The position numbers and the translations under genes were made by a program. A stretch of 64,000 nucleotides of DNA from UBA7446 sp965656545 (lineage in GTDB: Bacteria > Bacteroidota > Bacteroidia > Flavobacteriales > Flavobacteriaceae), in the NCBI GenBank assembly GCA_965656545.1, contig CBFHKZ010000003.1:124001-188000 (forward strand), given 5' to 3'. Position 1 is the first letter of the stretch. Every line of letters begins with the position of its first letter. The notes beneath the pieces were generated by a model. The model saw only the letters and a program-made list of their open reading frames with translations, was not told the origin of the DNA and made no database searches. Below are positions 33,929 through 42,839 of the stretch, piece by piece.

Positions 33929-33975
33929 CAAAACTACTCTATTTTAGAGTAATGGGCTTAAAAATACTACCTTTG
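33929..33975. promoter_or_regulatory. Divergent glycosyltransferase promoters with central palindrome
   Basis: On the minus strand TAGTTTTG (33936-33929) lies 4 bases before the ATG at 33924. On the plus strand TACCTTTG (33968-33975) lies 5 bases before the ATG at 33981. Between them is a perfect inverted repeat, ACTCTA-TTT-TAGAGT (33936-33950). Both transcripts would be nearly leaderless, and the palindrome could let one protein control both. Confidence 0.55.
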
Positions 33976-33980
33976 GATCA

Positions 33981-34928
33981 ATGAAAATAAGTGGCTTTAC
34001 TTTTTTGCGAAATACGTCTAAATTGTATTACCCTATTCTTGAATCAATACAATCTGCACTGCCTGTTGTAGATGAATTTGTTATTGCTCTTGGTAAAGGC
34101 GATGCCGATGACGACTCAGAAGCGAAAATTCGCAGTTTGCAATCAGATAAAATTAAGATTATCCACACCGAGTGGGATTTGGAAACCTTTACTGGTGGAA
34201 CAGAATACGCACATCAAACCGATATAGCTAAGACGCATTGCACAGGCGATTGGCTGCTGTACGTTCAAGGTGATGAGTTGATTCACGAAGAAGATTACGG
34301 TGAAATCACCACGAAGTGCACGCAATATTTGAACAACACAGAAGTTGATGGTTTTTTGTTTAAGTACTATCATTTTTATGGCGATTACGATCACTATTTC
34401 CGAGATCATTGTTGGTATCCACACGAGATAAGAATAGTGCGTAACGATCCAGAAATTCATTCTTTTGCAGACGCACAATCGTTTAGACGCATTCCCAATT
34501 TTGATGGCAAAAGCTATCGCCAAAAAGAAGGAACTTCTAAACTTAATGTGGCATGTCTAAATGCCAATATGTATCACTACGGATGGGTGCGTCCGCCAAA
34601 GTTGATGCGAAAAAAGCGTATGTATTTTGCGAAAGCTTACAGGGGTGTTGCAGCAACCAATGTCGAGTATGAAAAATATGACGAAGGCTACGACTATGGG
34701 CGTATGGATTATTGTTTAAAATTTAAGGGAACCCATCCAAAAGTCATGCATGATAAAATTAAAACCCTTGACTGGAAAGATATGCTGCGTTTTTCAGGAC
34801 CAAATGTTATCGGTAGGCCAGAAGCAAAACACGAAAAACGTAAATATCGAATGATTATATGGATAGAGCGTATGTTTTTTGGGGGTAAGGTACTAGGAGG
34901 GCATAAAAACTACATTGTCGTTAAGTAG
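33981..34928 (+). CDS. Family 2-like glycosyltransferase
   Basis: A 315-residue protein that looks like a GT-A fold glycosyltransferase. It opens MKISGFTFLRNTSKLYYPIL and has LPVVDEFVIALGKGDADDDS, as in GT2 enzymes. The DxD-type metal site is probably VQGDELIHEED (about residues 94-104), with E and D in place of DxD. The C-terminal half has several Trp and Tyr residues near MYHYGWVRPPKLM. The acceptor and donor cannot be inferred. It is the only plus-strand gene of the glycan cluster. Confidence 0.78.
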   Translation: MKISGFTFLRNTSKLYYPILESIQSALPVVDEFVIALGKGDADDDSEAKIRSLQSDKIKIIHTEWDLETFTGGTEYAHQTDIAKTHCTGDWLLYVQGDELIHEEDYGEITTKCTQYLNNTEVDGFLFKYYHFYGDYDHYFRDHCWYPHEIRIVRNDPEIHSFADAQSFRRIPNFDGKSYRQKEGTSKLNVACLNANMYHYGWVRPPKLMRKKRMYFAKAYRGVAATNVEYEKYDEGYDYGRMDYCLKFKGTHPKVMHDKIKTLDWKDMLRFSGPNVIGRPEAKHEKRKYRMIIWIERMFFGGKVLGGHKNYIVVK

Positions 34929-35020
34929 TGCTTTTCACCTAAAGCAAAACAGCCCGCCAAAATATAAAACTCAAAAAGTGCCTGAGGTATAATTGTTTAA
35001 ATTCACTAAGGTTTCCCTTT

Positions 35021-36130
35021 TCAATTAGGTTGGATTAAATCAGCATATACTTTGCCAGTTTGATTGATTGTTTTTTCCCAACTGAACATTTGGGCATAAG
35101 CAAAAGCGGCATCTAATTTTTGTGTGTCATAATCCAGAAGTGCATCAATACCAGTTGCGATAGCATTAATGTCAAAGGGGTGCGCAATGTGCGCATGGCC
35201 ACCTGCAACTTCTGTAGATGCTCCCAGACTTCCAATTAAAACGGGTAGCTTGTGATTCATGGCTTCGAGAATGGGTATTCCAAACCCTTCGTATAGCGTA
35301 GGAAAAACAAACCCACTGGCATTAAAATATAATGATTGAAGTTCTTCATCTGATACATATCCCATGATTTTAACTTTATTCCCAAGCCCATTTTTATTAA
35401 AAAAAGCATGAAACTGATCTGATCCCAAACCGTTTTTGCCTGCGAATACCAGCGTATGTGTTTTTGATGCTTTGGAAGCTAAAAAGCCCTTTAAAATATT
35501 TAGTGAATTTTTCCTTGTACTAATGCCGCCAACGCTTAGCAAATACGGTTTTCCACTATTTTTTTTTGTTTGCGTAATGGACTTTGGATTAAAGACCGGA
35601 GCCAAATGCACAACATGTATCTTTTCTTGCGGATAGTCGAAGTGTTTTAAAAAATCTTCTTTTGTTTTTTGGCTGACTGAAATAATGGCATCTGCATATT
35701 GTGAAATTTGCGATAACAAATGAATTCGTTTATTTACAAAATATGGTGTTGCTATATCAATACCTTTCAATTCATCCGCCATAAAGGCGAGATCATGTAT
35801 AGTCGCCACTTTTTTTACACCTTTTGCGTTTATAAATGGCGCATGTGTAAAGTGCATTATTTTTACGTTAGTAAAATTCCAAAAAGGAGTGCCGTTCAAA
35901 TACCAGCTTTTTGATATATTTTGGGTAAAAGGAGCTAGATATCGTTGCTTAAAGCGTCGTTTAAGTGGAAGAAAAAGATTTGGATCGTAAGAATCACTAG
36001 CATCAAAACCTTCAACCAATTTTTTGATGTAAAAGGGGATTCCAGTATATCCTTTTGAAAATAATGTCGATCCTTCAAAACCAATTCTGATGACGTGGTT
36101 AGGTTTTAAGTCGGAGTTATCTGAGTGCAT
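35021..36130 (-). CDS. Glycosyltransferase family 4 protein
   Basis: A 369-residue GT-B fold enzyme, paralogous in layout to the one at 32818-33924. It has IRIGFEGSTLFSKGYTGIPFY at the N-terminus, LLSVGGISTRKNSLNILKGF, and the donor site TLYEGFGIPILEAM. The ATG at 36130 is followed by a polar segment. About 171 bases without recognised function separate it from the next GT4 gene (36302), so it may have its own promoter. Confidence 0.88.
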   Translation of the reverse strand: MHSDNSDLKPNHVIRIGFEGSTLFSKGYTGIPFYIKKLVEGFDASDSYDPNLFLPLKRRFKQRYLAPFTQNISKSWYLNGTPFWNFTNVKIMHFTHAPFINAKGVKKVATIHDLAFMADELKGIDIATPYFVNKRIHLLSQISQYADAIISVSQKTKEDFLKHFDYPQEKIHVVHLAPVFNPKSITQTKKNSGKPYLLSVGGISTRKNSLNILKGFLASKASKTHTLVFAGKNGLGSDQFHAFFNKNGLGNKVKIMGYVSDEELQSLYFNASGFVFPTLYEGFGIPILEAMNHKLPVLIGSLGASTEVAGGHAHIAHPFDINAIATGIDALLDYDTQKLDAAFAYAQMFSWEKTINQTGKVYADLIQPN

Positions 36131-36301
36131 TATCTGAAGTTGCTTATTAAAAACATTAGTTATTCAAACGGATAGCCACTTTATACAGTTTTATTTGCTC
36201 AAATATAGGATAAACGTTAGATATGAAAGCGCTCCTCGTAGTTAATGAAATATGGATAGCATCGTAACTACAATTATAAATAATGATTTGTTCGTTTGCT
36301 G

Positions 36302-37294
36302 TTACTTTACCCAATCCAAAAATTTAGGCGTATCCAACGCTAATGTTTGGGGTATATTTTTATTGATTTCTTTTCCTTGAATTACGTTCTCATAAAGATT
36401 TAGATAAGCTTTGCTCATCACCTCTGCATTAAAATGGGTTGCGGCATAATCGTGACAGGTTTTTGGATTATAGTCTTGACAATGCTCCATAGCTTCACTG
36501 AGTTTTGTGCTCGAATTACTAAGAAATCCAATGTCTTGATTCACAAGCTCAGGCAAAGATCCATAAGGCGTGCCAAAAACGGGTGCCCCAAAATACAGGC
36601 TTTCAACGATGGCCAAACCGAAGGGCTCATGCCAGCGCACAGGAAAAACCAAACCTCTAGAGTGTTTTAGTTGATTCATTTTTTCTTCGCCACCAACCAT
36701 GCCATAAAATCGGGCTCTAGGTTGCCAAGTAAAGCGAAACCCCATTTTTATGTTTAAGCGGCTACCTCCGAGTACATGAAGTCTTTCCCCTTTAAGCTTG
36801 AGCGTGCTATTAATTGCTCCTTTTACATTTTTTACGCGCCATGCAGCTTTTCCTAAAAAATGAAAATACGAGCGTTTATTATCCAATTGCGGATTTCCAT
36901 AGTCATCCCAGTCCAGGCCATTGTGAACAAAAGCCTCTGCGTTATGTCTCTTGGCATGATTTTTAGAAACAAACACGGCATTTTTGTCGAGTGATTCAGC
37001 TGGATTTGGATTTCCGTGAATGGTTATTAAGTAAGGAACCTGAAGCTTTTCTACCCCTTTTGGTGTAAAATGAAAATGAACCAAATCAATATCTGCGGGG
37101 ATTTGATCAATCACATCAACCTCGGGATTTCGCTCAATGATTTTGGCAAAGTCACACGTTGACCCTTGCGCTACTAAAAAACTAACCTTATGTCCTAAGC
37201 GTGTTAATGTTTTTCCTAAATACCAAATAACGCGCTCAGTTCCCCCGTAATAGATAACGGGCAACTTGCTGTTATTGACAATTAGAATGTTCAT
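36302..37294 (-). CDS. Glycosyltransferase family 4 protein, short GT-B form
   Basis: A 330-residue GT4 enzyme of the type that starts MNILIVNNSKLPVIYYGGTERVIW. The donor-site block is FPVRWHEPFGLAIVESLYFGAPV with the conserved E in HEPFGLAIVES. A 5-base gap separates it from the dapD stop, so it should be read from the dapD transcript. It is more AT-rich than dapD and its C-terminal tail beyond 300 lacks family conservation. Sugar specificity is unknown. Confidence 0.88.
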   Translation of the reverse strand: MNILIVNNSKLPVIYYGGTERVIWYLGKTLTRLGHKVSFLVAQGSTCDFAKIIERNPEVDVIDQIPADIDLVHFHFTPKGVEKLQVPYLITIHGNPNPAESLDKNAVFVSKNHAKRHNAEAFVHNGLDWDDYGNPQLDNKRSYFHFLGKAAWRVKNVKGAINSTLKLKGERLHVLGGSRLNIKMGFRFTWQPRARFYGMVGGEEKMNQLKHSRGLVFPVRWHEPFGLAIVESLYFGAPVFGTPYGSLPELVNQDIGFLSNSSTKLSEAMEHCQDYNPKTCHDYAATHFNAEVMSKAYLNLYENVIQGKEINKNIPQTLALDTPKFLDWVK

Positions 37295-37299
37295 TTTAG

Positions 37300-38109
37300 T
37301 TACACCGCTACGTTATGTTCTCTTAACGCATCGTTTAGTGAGGTTTTCTTGTTGGTACTTTCTTTGCGTTTACCAATAATCAGGGCGCAAGGCACTTGAT
37401 AATCACCAGCAGCAAATGTTTTGGTGTAACTGCCTGGAATAACCACAGACCTTGCAGGAACACGACCTTTTCGTTCAATAGGCTCATCACCCGTGACGTC
37501 AATAATTTTAGTAGAACCCGTTAGTACTACATTGGCCCCTAATACGGCTTCTGTTTCTACGTGAACGCCCTCTACTACAATACAGCGTGAGCCAATAAAC
37601 GCATTGTCTTCAATAATCACGGGAGCAGCTTGAAGGGGCTCTAGAACACCGCCAATGCCAACACCACCACTGAGGTGAACGTTTTTGCCAATTTGCGCAC
37701 AGCTTCCAACAGTGGCCCAAGTATCGACCATGGTACCTTCGTCTACGTAGGCGCCTATGTTGACATAAGAAGGCATCAATATGGTGCCAGAAGAAATATA
37801 GGCTCCTTTACGTGCCACCGCATGAGGTACAACACGAATGCCTTTTTCTTTATAACCTGTTTTTAGCGGAATTTTATCATGAAACTCAAGAGGTCCAGCT
37901 TCAATGGTTTCCATTTTTTGAATGGGGAAGTAGAGCACCACGGCTTTTTTCACCCATTCGTTGACTTGCCACCCATTGTCGGTTGGTTCTGCCACACGGA
38001 GTATTCCTTGATCCAGTTGGTCAATGACCGAACGAATGGCTTGTTGTGTTTCTTCCTGTTGTAAAAGTGCTCGGTCGTCCCAAGCGGCTTCGATTATAGC
38101 TCTGCTCAT
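37300..38109 (-). CDS. dapD: Tetrahydrodipicolinate N-succinyltransferase
   Basis: A 269-residue DapD of the lysine and diaminopimelate pathway; lysA at 19498-20718 completes the path. The left-handed beta-helix is seen as repeating hexapeptides from GIRVVPHAVARKGAYISSGT through VNIGAYVDEGTMVDTWATVGSCAQIG. The MVDTWATVGSCAQIGKNVHLSGGVGIGG block binds substrate. The start at 38109 gives the standard length and sits 12 bases after a -7 element; an in-frame ATG at 38163 would add 18 unrelated residues. Confidence 0.95.
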   Translation of the reverse strand: MSRAIIEAAWDDRALLQQEETQQAIRSVIDQLDQGILRVAEPTDNGWQVNEWVKKAVVLYFPIQKMETIEAGPLEFHDKIPLKTGYKEKGIRVVPHAVARKGAYISSGTILMPSYVNIGAYVDEGTMVDTWATVGSCAQIGKNVHLSGGVGIGGVLEPLQAAPVIIEDNAFIGSRCIVVEGVHVETEAVLGANVVLTGSTKIIDVTGDEPIERKGRVPARSVVIPGSYTKTFAAGDYQVPCALIIGKRKESTNKKTSLNDALREHNVAV

Positions 38110-38121
38110 TTGAATTTTTTT

Positions 38122-38129
38122 CAAAGATA
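38122..38129 (-). promoter_or_regulatory. -7 promoter element for dapD
   Basis: On the minus strand TATCTTTG lies 12 bases before the dapD ATG at 38109. Confidence 0.6.
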
Positions 38130-38175
38130 AGTTTTGAGATGAAACCAAATCCATGTTTTCCAAAAATTCATTACT

Positions 38176-38183
38176 TACCTTTG
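38176..38183 (+). promoter_or_regulatory. -7 promoter element for ruvX, near-leaderless
   Basis: TACCTTTG ends 4 bases before the ruvX ATG, with the same 16 bases as mnmA (TTACCTTTGTACCATG). Confidence 0.7.
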
Positions 38184-38187
38184 TACC

Positions 38188-38607
38188 ATGGCTAGAATAA
38201 TGGCAATAGATTATGGAACAAAACGCTGCGGCATCGCTGTTACAGATCCGTTACAGACCTGTGCTTTTGGCTTAGATACTGTTTCGCCAAATGACTTGTT
38301 ACCATTTCTGAAAAATTACACCAGCCAAGAGGAGGTGACACACATTGTTGTCGGCGCACCCAAACAGCGGGATAACACCCCTTCAGCAGTAGAAATTAAA
38401 ATAACACCCTTCGTTGCCCAATTAAAAACGCAGCTTCCTGAAATAGATGTTGTGCGTTATGACGAAAGATTTACTTCCAAAATGGCAAAACAGTCGCTTT
38501 TGATGAGTGGTGCTCCAAAAAAAGTGCGTCAAAAAAAAGAAGTTATTGATAAATTGAGCGCAACACTTATCTTGCAGGGGTATTTAGATCAACAGCAAAA
38601 CGTATGA
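38188..38607 (+). CDS. ruvX: Holliday junction resolvase-like YqgF/RuvX
   Basis: A 139-residue RNase H-fold protein needed for pre-16S rRNA 5' end processing in E. coli, and annotated as a putative Holliday junction resolvase. The first catalytic Asp lies in MAIDYGTKRCGIAV, the second acidic region is DVVRYDERFTSKMA, and a third block is near residues 107-113. It starts the ruvX-def-mazG operon: def overlaps its stop by 4 bases. Confidence 0.93.
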   Translation: MARIMAIDYGTKRCGIAVTDPLQTCAFGLDTVSPNDLLPFLKNYTSQEEVTHIVVGAPKQRDNTPSAVEIKITPFVAQLKTQLPEIDVVRYDERFTSKMAKQSLLMSGAPKKVRQKKEVIDKLSATLILQGYLDQQQNV

Positions 38608-39194
38608 TACTTCCCATTGTAGCCTATGGCGATCCTGTATTAAAGAAGAAAGCCGTTAACGTAGAAAAACACCATCTAAAACTTAAAGAACTCATCAGCG
38701 ATATGTGGGAAACCATGTATGCCGCTTATGGCGTGGGTCTTGCAGCTCCTCAAATAGGGGAGTCGCTTCGTTTGTTTATCGTTGATGGCAGTCCGTTTGC
38801 ACAAGACAAAACTCTTGATCACGTCGAGCAACAAGAGCTAAAGGCATTTAAAAAAGTATTTATCAATCCCGAGATCATTTCATACAGCGGACTAAAAGAA
38901 TCGTTTAACGAGGGATGTCTTAGCATTCCCGATGTCAGAGAAGATGTCACCCGACTCTCTACAATTGAAATTGTGTATTACAACGAGCAATTTGAGAAAG
39001 TAGAAGAAGAAATAAGTGGCTTGGCAGCTCGCATCGTACAGCACGAATTTGATCACATAGAAGGTATTTTGTTTACAGATAAATTGGGGCCACTTAAAAA
39101 GAAATTGCTCAAACCCAAACTCGCACAAATATCACGCGGCAATATAAATCCAGACTACCTTATGCGATTTCCTGGCAAAACCAGCATTCGATAA
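38604..39194 (+). CDS. def: Peptide deformylase
   Basis: A 196-residue Fe-dependent deformylase that removes the N-formyl group from nascent proteins. The three motifs are present: GVGLAAPQIG (about 48-57), EGCLSIP (metal Cys), and QHEFDHIEG (metal His pair with catalytic Glu). A loop with FAQDKTLDHVEQQELKAF is a little longer than in E. coli, common in this phylum. It overlaps ruvX by 4 bases and mazG by one base (TAATG). Confidence 0.96.
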   Translation: MILPIVAYGDPVLKKKAVNVEKHHLKLKELISDMWETMYAAYGVGLAAPQIGESLRLFIVDGSPFAQDKTLDHVEQQELKAFKKVFINPEIISYSGLKESFNEGCLSIPDVREDVTRLSTIEIVYYNEQFEKVEEEISGLAARIVQHEFDHIEGILFTDKLGPLKKKLLKPKLAQISRGNINPDYLMRFPGKTSIR

Positions 39195-39976
39195 TGGACA
39201 GCAAACGCACCAAACAGCTTAAGGCATTTGATCGTTTGTTGACCATTATGGACGAGTTGCGCACCAATTGTCCTTGGGACAAAAAGCAAACTTTTGCTTC
39301 GTTACGTCACCTAACCATTGAAGAAACCTATGAGCTTAGTGAGGCGTTATTGTCGGGCGACTTGGATGAGGTCAAACATGAGTTAGGAGACCTGTTGTTG
39401 CATATTGTTTTTTACGCTAAAATTGGAAGTGAACAAAAGGCTTTTGATATTGCTGATGTGGCAAATGCCATCTCTGAAAAACTTATCGATAGGCATCCAC
39501 ACATCTACGGAGACGTAGAAGTCAAAGACGAGGCAGATGTGAAAAAGAATTGGGAAAAACTCAAGCTCAAGGAAGGAAACAAAGGCGTTTTGTCGGGGGT
39601 TCCTAAAAGCCTACCCAGCATGGTTATGGCCAGTCGTATGCAAGACAAAGCTGCAGGCATTGGTTTTGATTGGAAAACTATTGATGGGGTAAAAGATAAA
39701 ATCCAAGAGGAATTGAGTGAATTGGACCATGAAATTAATCATGGCACAAAAGAAAAAATCACAGACGAACTGGGGGATGTGTTTTTTTCGCTCGTTAATT
39801 ATGCGCGTTTTTTGAAGATCAATCCCGACGATGCACTCTCATCAACAAATAGACGTTTTCGCAGCCGCTTTGAAGCCATGGAAAAAATGGCTAAACAGCA
39901 GGGGAAGGCGCTTGACAGCCTAACAACAGATCAATGGGAACAGCTTTGGCAAGCAGCCAAAAAGGAGCAGAGCTAG
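39194..39976 (+). CDS. mazG: Nucleoside triphosphate pyrophosphohydrolase MazG
   Basis: A 260-residue tandem-domain MazG that hydrolyses NTPs to NMPs and pyrophosphate. The first MazG domain has EETYELSEAL and HELGDLLLHIV. The second has EELSELDHEI and DELGDVFFSLVNYARFL, both with the metal-binding E-x3-E/ExxD pattern. It is expected to clear noncanonical or excess NTPs. Its TAG stop overlaps the stop of the convergent DUF349 gene at 39973-39976 (CTAG), leaving no space for a terminator. Confidence 0.95.
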   Translation: MDSKRTKQLKAFDRLLTIMDELRTNCPWDKKQTFASLRHLTIEETYELSEALLSGDLDEVKHELGDLLLHIVFYAKIGSEQKAFDIADVANAISEKLIDRHPHIYGDVEVKDEADVKKNWEKLKLKEGNKGVLSGVPKSLPSMVMASRMQDKAAGIGFDWKTIDGVKDKIQEELSELDHEINHGTKEKITDELGDVFFSLVNYARFLKINPDDALSSTNRRFRSRFEAMEKMAKQQGKALDSLTTDQWEQLWQAAKKEQS

Positions 39977-42042
39977 CCTTTGTTTAACGATTTCACCAAG
40001 CGTTTCTTTTCTTCCAACCCGTCTAAGCGTTTTTGATGCTGGGCGATGTCTTCGTGAACCTTTATGACAATAGGATTCTTGTCTTGGTTTTTTCCAAAAA
40101 ACTGTAAGTTGGTTTCCAGTTGGATGATTTCCTGTTTTATTTCACCAATGCGGCGGTTTAGGGATTGCACTTCCTTGCGTATGCTGTCATCATCTTCTTT
40201 GATGTTATCCAGTTTGTTCTGGTAACTTTTCTGTGTGATATCCGAAGATGAAAGACCAATGGTTTTATACGCTTTGTCAACCAAGGTTAAAAAGTCTTGA
40301 TTTATACCCATTTTATTTCTTGGGATATAGCCAATAGCATTCCATTGTGAAACCATGCTGTCAATGTCTTTTTCATTGGGCTTGTCATCCGATGCAATCA
40401 TTTCTTTCAGCGATGTTAGCAGTGTCATTTTCTCTTGGAGGTTTTCTTTCTGCTTTTCGTTTTGCTGATTGCGATTGGCGTCTTTGTTTTCAAAATACGC
40501 ATTACACAAGGCTCTAAACTGCTCATTAAGCTTAATGAAGTCTTCTTTTCTCACGGGACCAGCCACTTTCCATTCCTTTTGTAGAGCGATGATTTTTGGC
40601 GTTGTTTCTTTGTGATTGGTTTGATCTTTCAAGATTTCGGCTTGTTCAATAAGTGCTTTGCGCTTGGTTACATTAACCTCATACGCTTTCTTTAGCGACT
40701 TATAGAAGCGGTTTCTTTTTTTGCTAAACTGGTTTGATGTTCTTTTAAAAGCTGACCAAAGATCATTGCGTTGTTTCTCGGGCACCTTGCCAATGGCAAA
40801 GAAGGCTTCTCGAAGTCCGTCATAGGTTTTTGAGAAATTATTGATATTGGTTTTGGCATCAAATTCTTTGGCTAATAATTCTTCCATTTGAGAAAGGATA
40901 GCTCTTTTCTTGACAAGATTTTCCTCAAAAATATCTTCCTGATTCTTGATAAAATACCTTCGCTTGTCATGAACAATTTTCGTGGCCTCACTGAATCTTT
41001 GCCAAACCTCTTCGCTGTGTTCTTTGTCCACAGGTCCAAGTTCATCTTTCCATTTTTTGTGTAGTGTTTGCAGGTGACGAAAAGCCTTTGGAATATCTTC
41101 CATACTTGCCAATGCCTCTGCTTGTTCACAAATTTTTAGTTTTTGTTCTAAGTTAAACTTGAAGTCCAACTCACGTAGTTCTCTGTTTAGATGTAAGAAA
41201 TCATAAAAATGCCCCACGTGGTGATGGTATGTTTTCCAAACATTGTTGGCTTCCATTCTTGGCACTTGCCCTGTTTCTTTCCAGCGCCTTTGTAAATCTT
41301 TGAATTGCTTGTAGGTGGCGTTTATGTCTTGATTAACATTTATAAGCCCTTTTAATTCTTCTATAAGGGCCAGTCTCTGCTCAAGGCTTTTGTGCTGTTT
41401 TTCTTCAACGCTTCTGTAGTATGTACCTCTGTCGGATTTGTACCTACGAACAAGACTGTTGAAATCTTTTAGTACAGGTGGATTGAAATAAAACGCATCT
41501 GGATTGCCTCCTTCGTCTATAAAAGTTTGTCTTTGGGAAGCCTTGAGGGTGGCCATTTCTTTTTCAAAGGCCTTGGTCAAAGCGTCTACTGTTCCTTTTA
41601 GACTTTGTATGGGTTTATTGCTCAAAGCTTCGGAGAAGTACGCCAGCATTTCCTTTGGATCCATGCCGTCGAACTTCTGCACCTTGCTTTCCGCCTCAGC
41701 TGTATCATCAACATCCGATGCTTCTGCTGCTCCTTCAGTTGCAACATCTTCATCCGTTGCTTCTGCTGCTTTTTCCGTTTCGTCAGCATCATCCACTGCT
41801 TCGGCTGACGCTTCAGTAGTCTCAACTGCCTCCTTAGTAGCTTCAACTGTTTCTTCTTGCTGCTTTTCGGGCGTAGGTCCGTCCTTTTCGGCTTGTTTCC
41901 CTGTTACCGCTTCAACACTTGGTTCACTTGGTGTTTCAGCGGTTTCCTCTTCTTTTTTGATATTGGGGATAGAAGCTTCTTCACTTACGTTTTCGTCGTT
42001 TGCCTTTGGCAAATCGTTGTCGGTTTTGTCCAACATAGTCAT
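39973..42042 (-). CDS. DUF349 repeat protein with acidic N-terminal tail
   Basis: A 689-residue protein. Residues 1-115 are low complexity, rich in Glu, Ala, Thr and Val (with several EATxE-type units), and probably disordered. The rest is helical and carries repeated DUF349 units, with recurrent W-x-x-x-x-x-x-W/R patterns such as LQRRWKETGQVPRMEANNVW. DUF349 proteins are coiled, charged and of unknown function; a nucleic-acid role has been suggested. It converges with mazG, overlapping by 4 bases. The Asp/Glu-coded N-terminus gives a long opposite-strand ORF that is an artefact. Confidence 0.88.
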   Translation of the reverse strand: MTMLDKTDNDLPKANDENVSEEASIPNIKKEEETAETPSEPSVEAVTGKQAEKDGPTPEKQQEETVEATKEAVETTEASAEAVDDADETEKAAEATDEDVATEGAAEASDVDDTAEAESKVQKFDGMDPKEMLAYFSEALSNKPIQSLKGTVDALTKAFEKEMATLKASQRQTFIDEGGNPDAFYFNPPVLKDFNSLVRRYKSDRGTYYRSVEEKQHKSLEQRLALIEELKGLINVNQDINATYKQFKDLQRRWKETGQVPRMEANNVWKTYHHHVGHFYDFLHLNRELRELDFKFNLEQKLKICEQAEALASMEDIPKAFRHLQTLHKKWKDELGPVDKEHSEEVWQRFSEATKIVHDKRRYFIKNQEDIFEENLVKKRAILSQMEELLAKEFDAKTNINNFSKTYDGLREAFFAIGKVPEKQRNDLWSAFKRTSNQFSKKRNRFYKSLKKAYEVNVTKRKALIEQAEILKDQTNHKETTPKIIALQKEWKVAGPVRKEDFIKLNEQFRALCNAYFENKDANRNQQNEKQKENLQEKMTLLTSLKEMIASDDKPNEKDIDSMVSQWNAIGYIPRNKMGINQDFLTLVDKAYKTIGLSSSDITQKSYQNKLDNIKEDDDSIRKEVQSLNRRIGEIKQEIIQLETNLQFFGKNQDKNPIVIKVHEDIAQHQKRLDGLEEKKRLVKSLNKG

Positions 42043-42092
42043 GATTTAAATCAATTCGAATATACAATTTATAGTATACCACTCAAAAAAAA

Positions 42093-42839
42093 TCACATAT
42101 TCCACAAGCGCCATGAGGCTTCTGCTTGTCCAACGAGCATATTTTCGCCATTTCCAACCCTAGTGCCAGCTTTTTTACCCGCTTTCATAAAGGCTGTTTC
42201 TGAAGGATTGTAAATTAAATCAAACAGTACATGTGCACTTGTTAGTTGATCGTAATTGAGATTTGGTTTTTGAAGTATGTTTGGATGGGTTCCCAATGGC
42301 GTGCAGTTCACAATTAACTTGTGCTTTTCCATGACCTTTGCTGTTAATTCTTCATAGGTCAGGTTATTGGCCCCTTTTTTTCTTGAAACATATTGGGTCT
42401 CAATTCCCATTTTGTGCAAAGCATAAACCACTGCCTTAGATGCACCACCAGTACCTAGCACCAATGCTGCTTTAATTTCAGCCGTAATCATGGGCGCAAT
42501 GCTCTTTTGAAAACCGATATAATCCGTGTTATACCCCGTTGTGGTTCCGTCTTTGTTGAACACAATGGTGTTCACCGCACCAATGGCTTTTGAAACTTCA
42601 TCTAGATTGTCAAGAAAGGGCATCACTTCTTGTTTGTATGGAATGGTAACGTTCATCCCTTTGAGGTGGGGTGTTTGTAGAACCCTTTTAAAATCGGATA
42701 AATCGGCCAGATCAAAATTTTCATAGGAACAATGATGAAGCTTCTCTTTTTGAAATTTTTCAGCAAAATATGCCCTCGAAAAGGAATAGTCTATATCCTT
42801 GCCTAAAAGCCCAAAACGCAACTTATTTTTTTCGCTCAT
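42093..42839 (-). CDS. aroE: Shikimate dehydrogenase
   Basis: A 248-residue AroE that reduces 3-dehydroshikimate with NADPH in aromatic amino acid synthesis. The substrate site is FGLLGKDIDYSFSRAYFAEKF, the catalytic Lys-Asp lies in MNVTIPYKQEVMPFLD, and the NADP-binding VLGTGGASKAVVYALHKMG follows. The start at 42839 (MSEKNKLRF) gives family length; it overlaps the upstream DUF368 gene by 17 bases. Confidence 0.94.
   Translation of the reverse strand: MSEKNKLRFGLLGKDIDYSFSRAYFAEKFQKEKLHHCSYENFDLADLSDFKRVLQTPHLKGMNVTIPYKQEVMPFLDNLDEVSKAIGAVNTIVFNKDGTTTGYNTDYIGFQKSIAPMITAEIKAALVLGTGGASKAVVYALHKMGIETQYVSRKKGANNLTYEELTAKVMEKHKLIVNCTPLGTHPNILQKPNLNYDQLTSAHVLFDLIYNPSETAFMKAGKKAGTRVGNGENMLVGQAEASWRLWNM

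Noticed and set aside
36221..36265. Short plus-strand ORF MKALLVVNEIWIAS between two glycosyltransferase genes
   Set aside because: Fourteen codons only, no promoter or homology evidence; kept as chance.
41504..42049. A 181-residue Ser/Ala-rich open frame opposite the DUF349 gene
   Set aside because: It is the antisense of the low-complexity Glu/Ala/Thr segment, with no plausible start context or family features.
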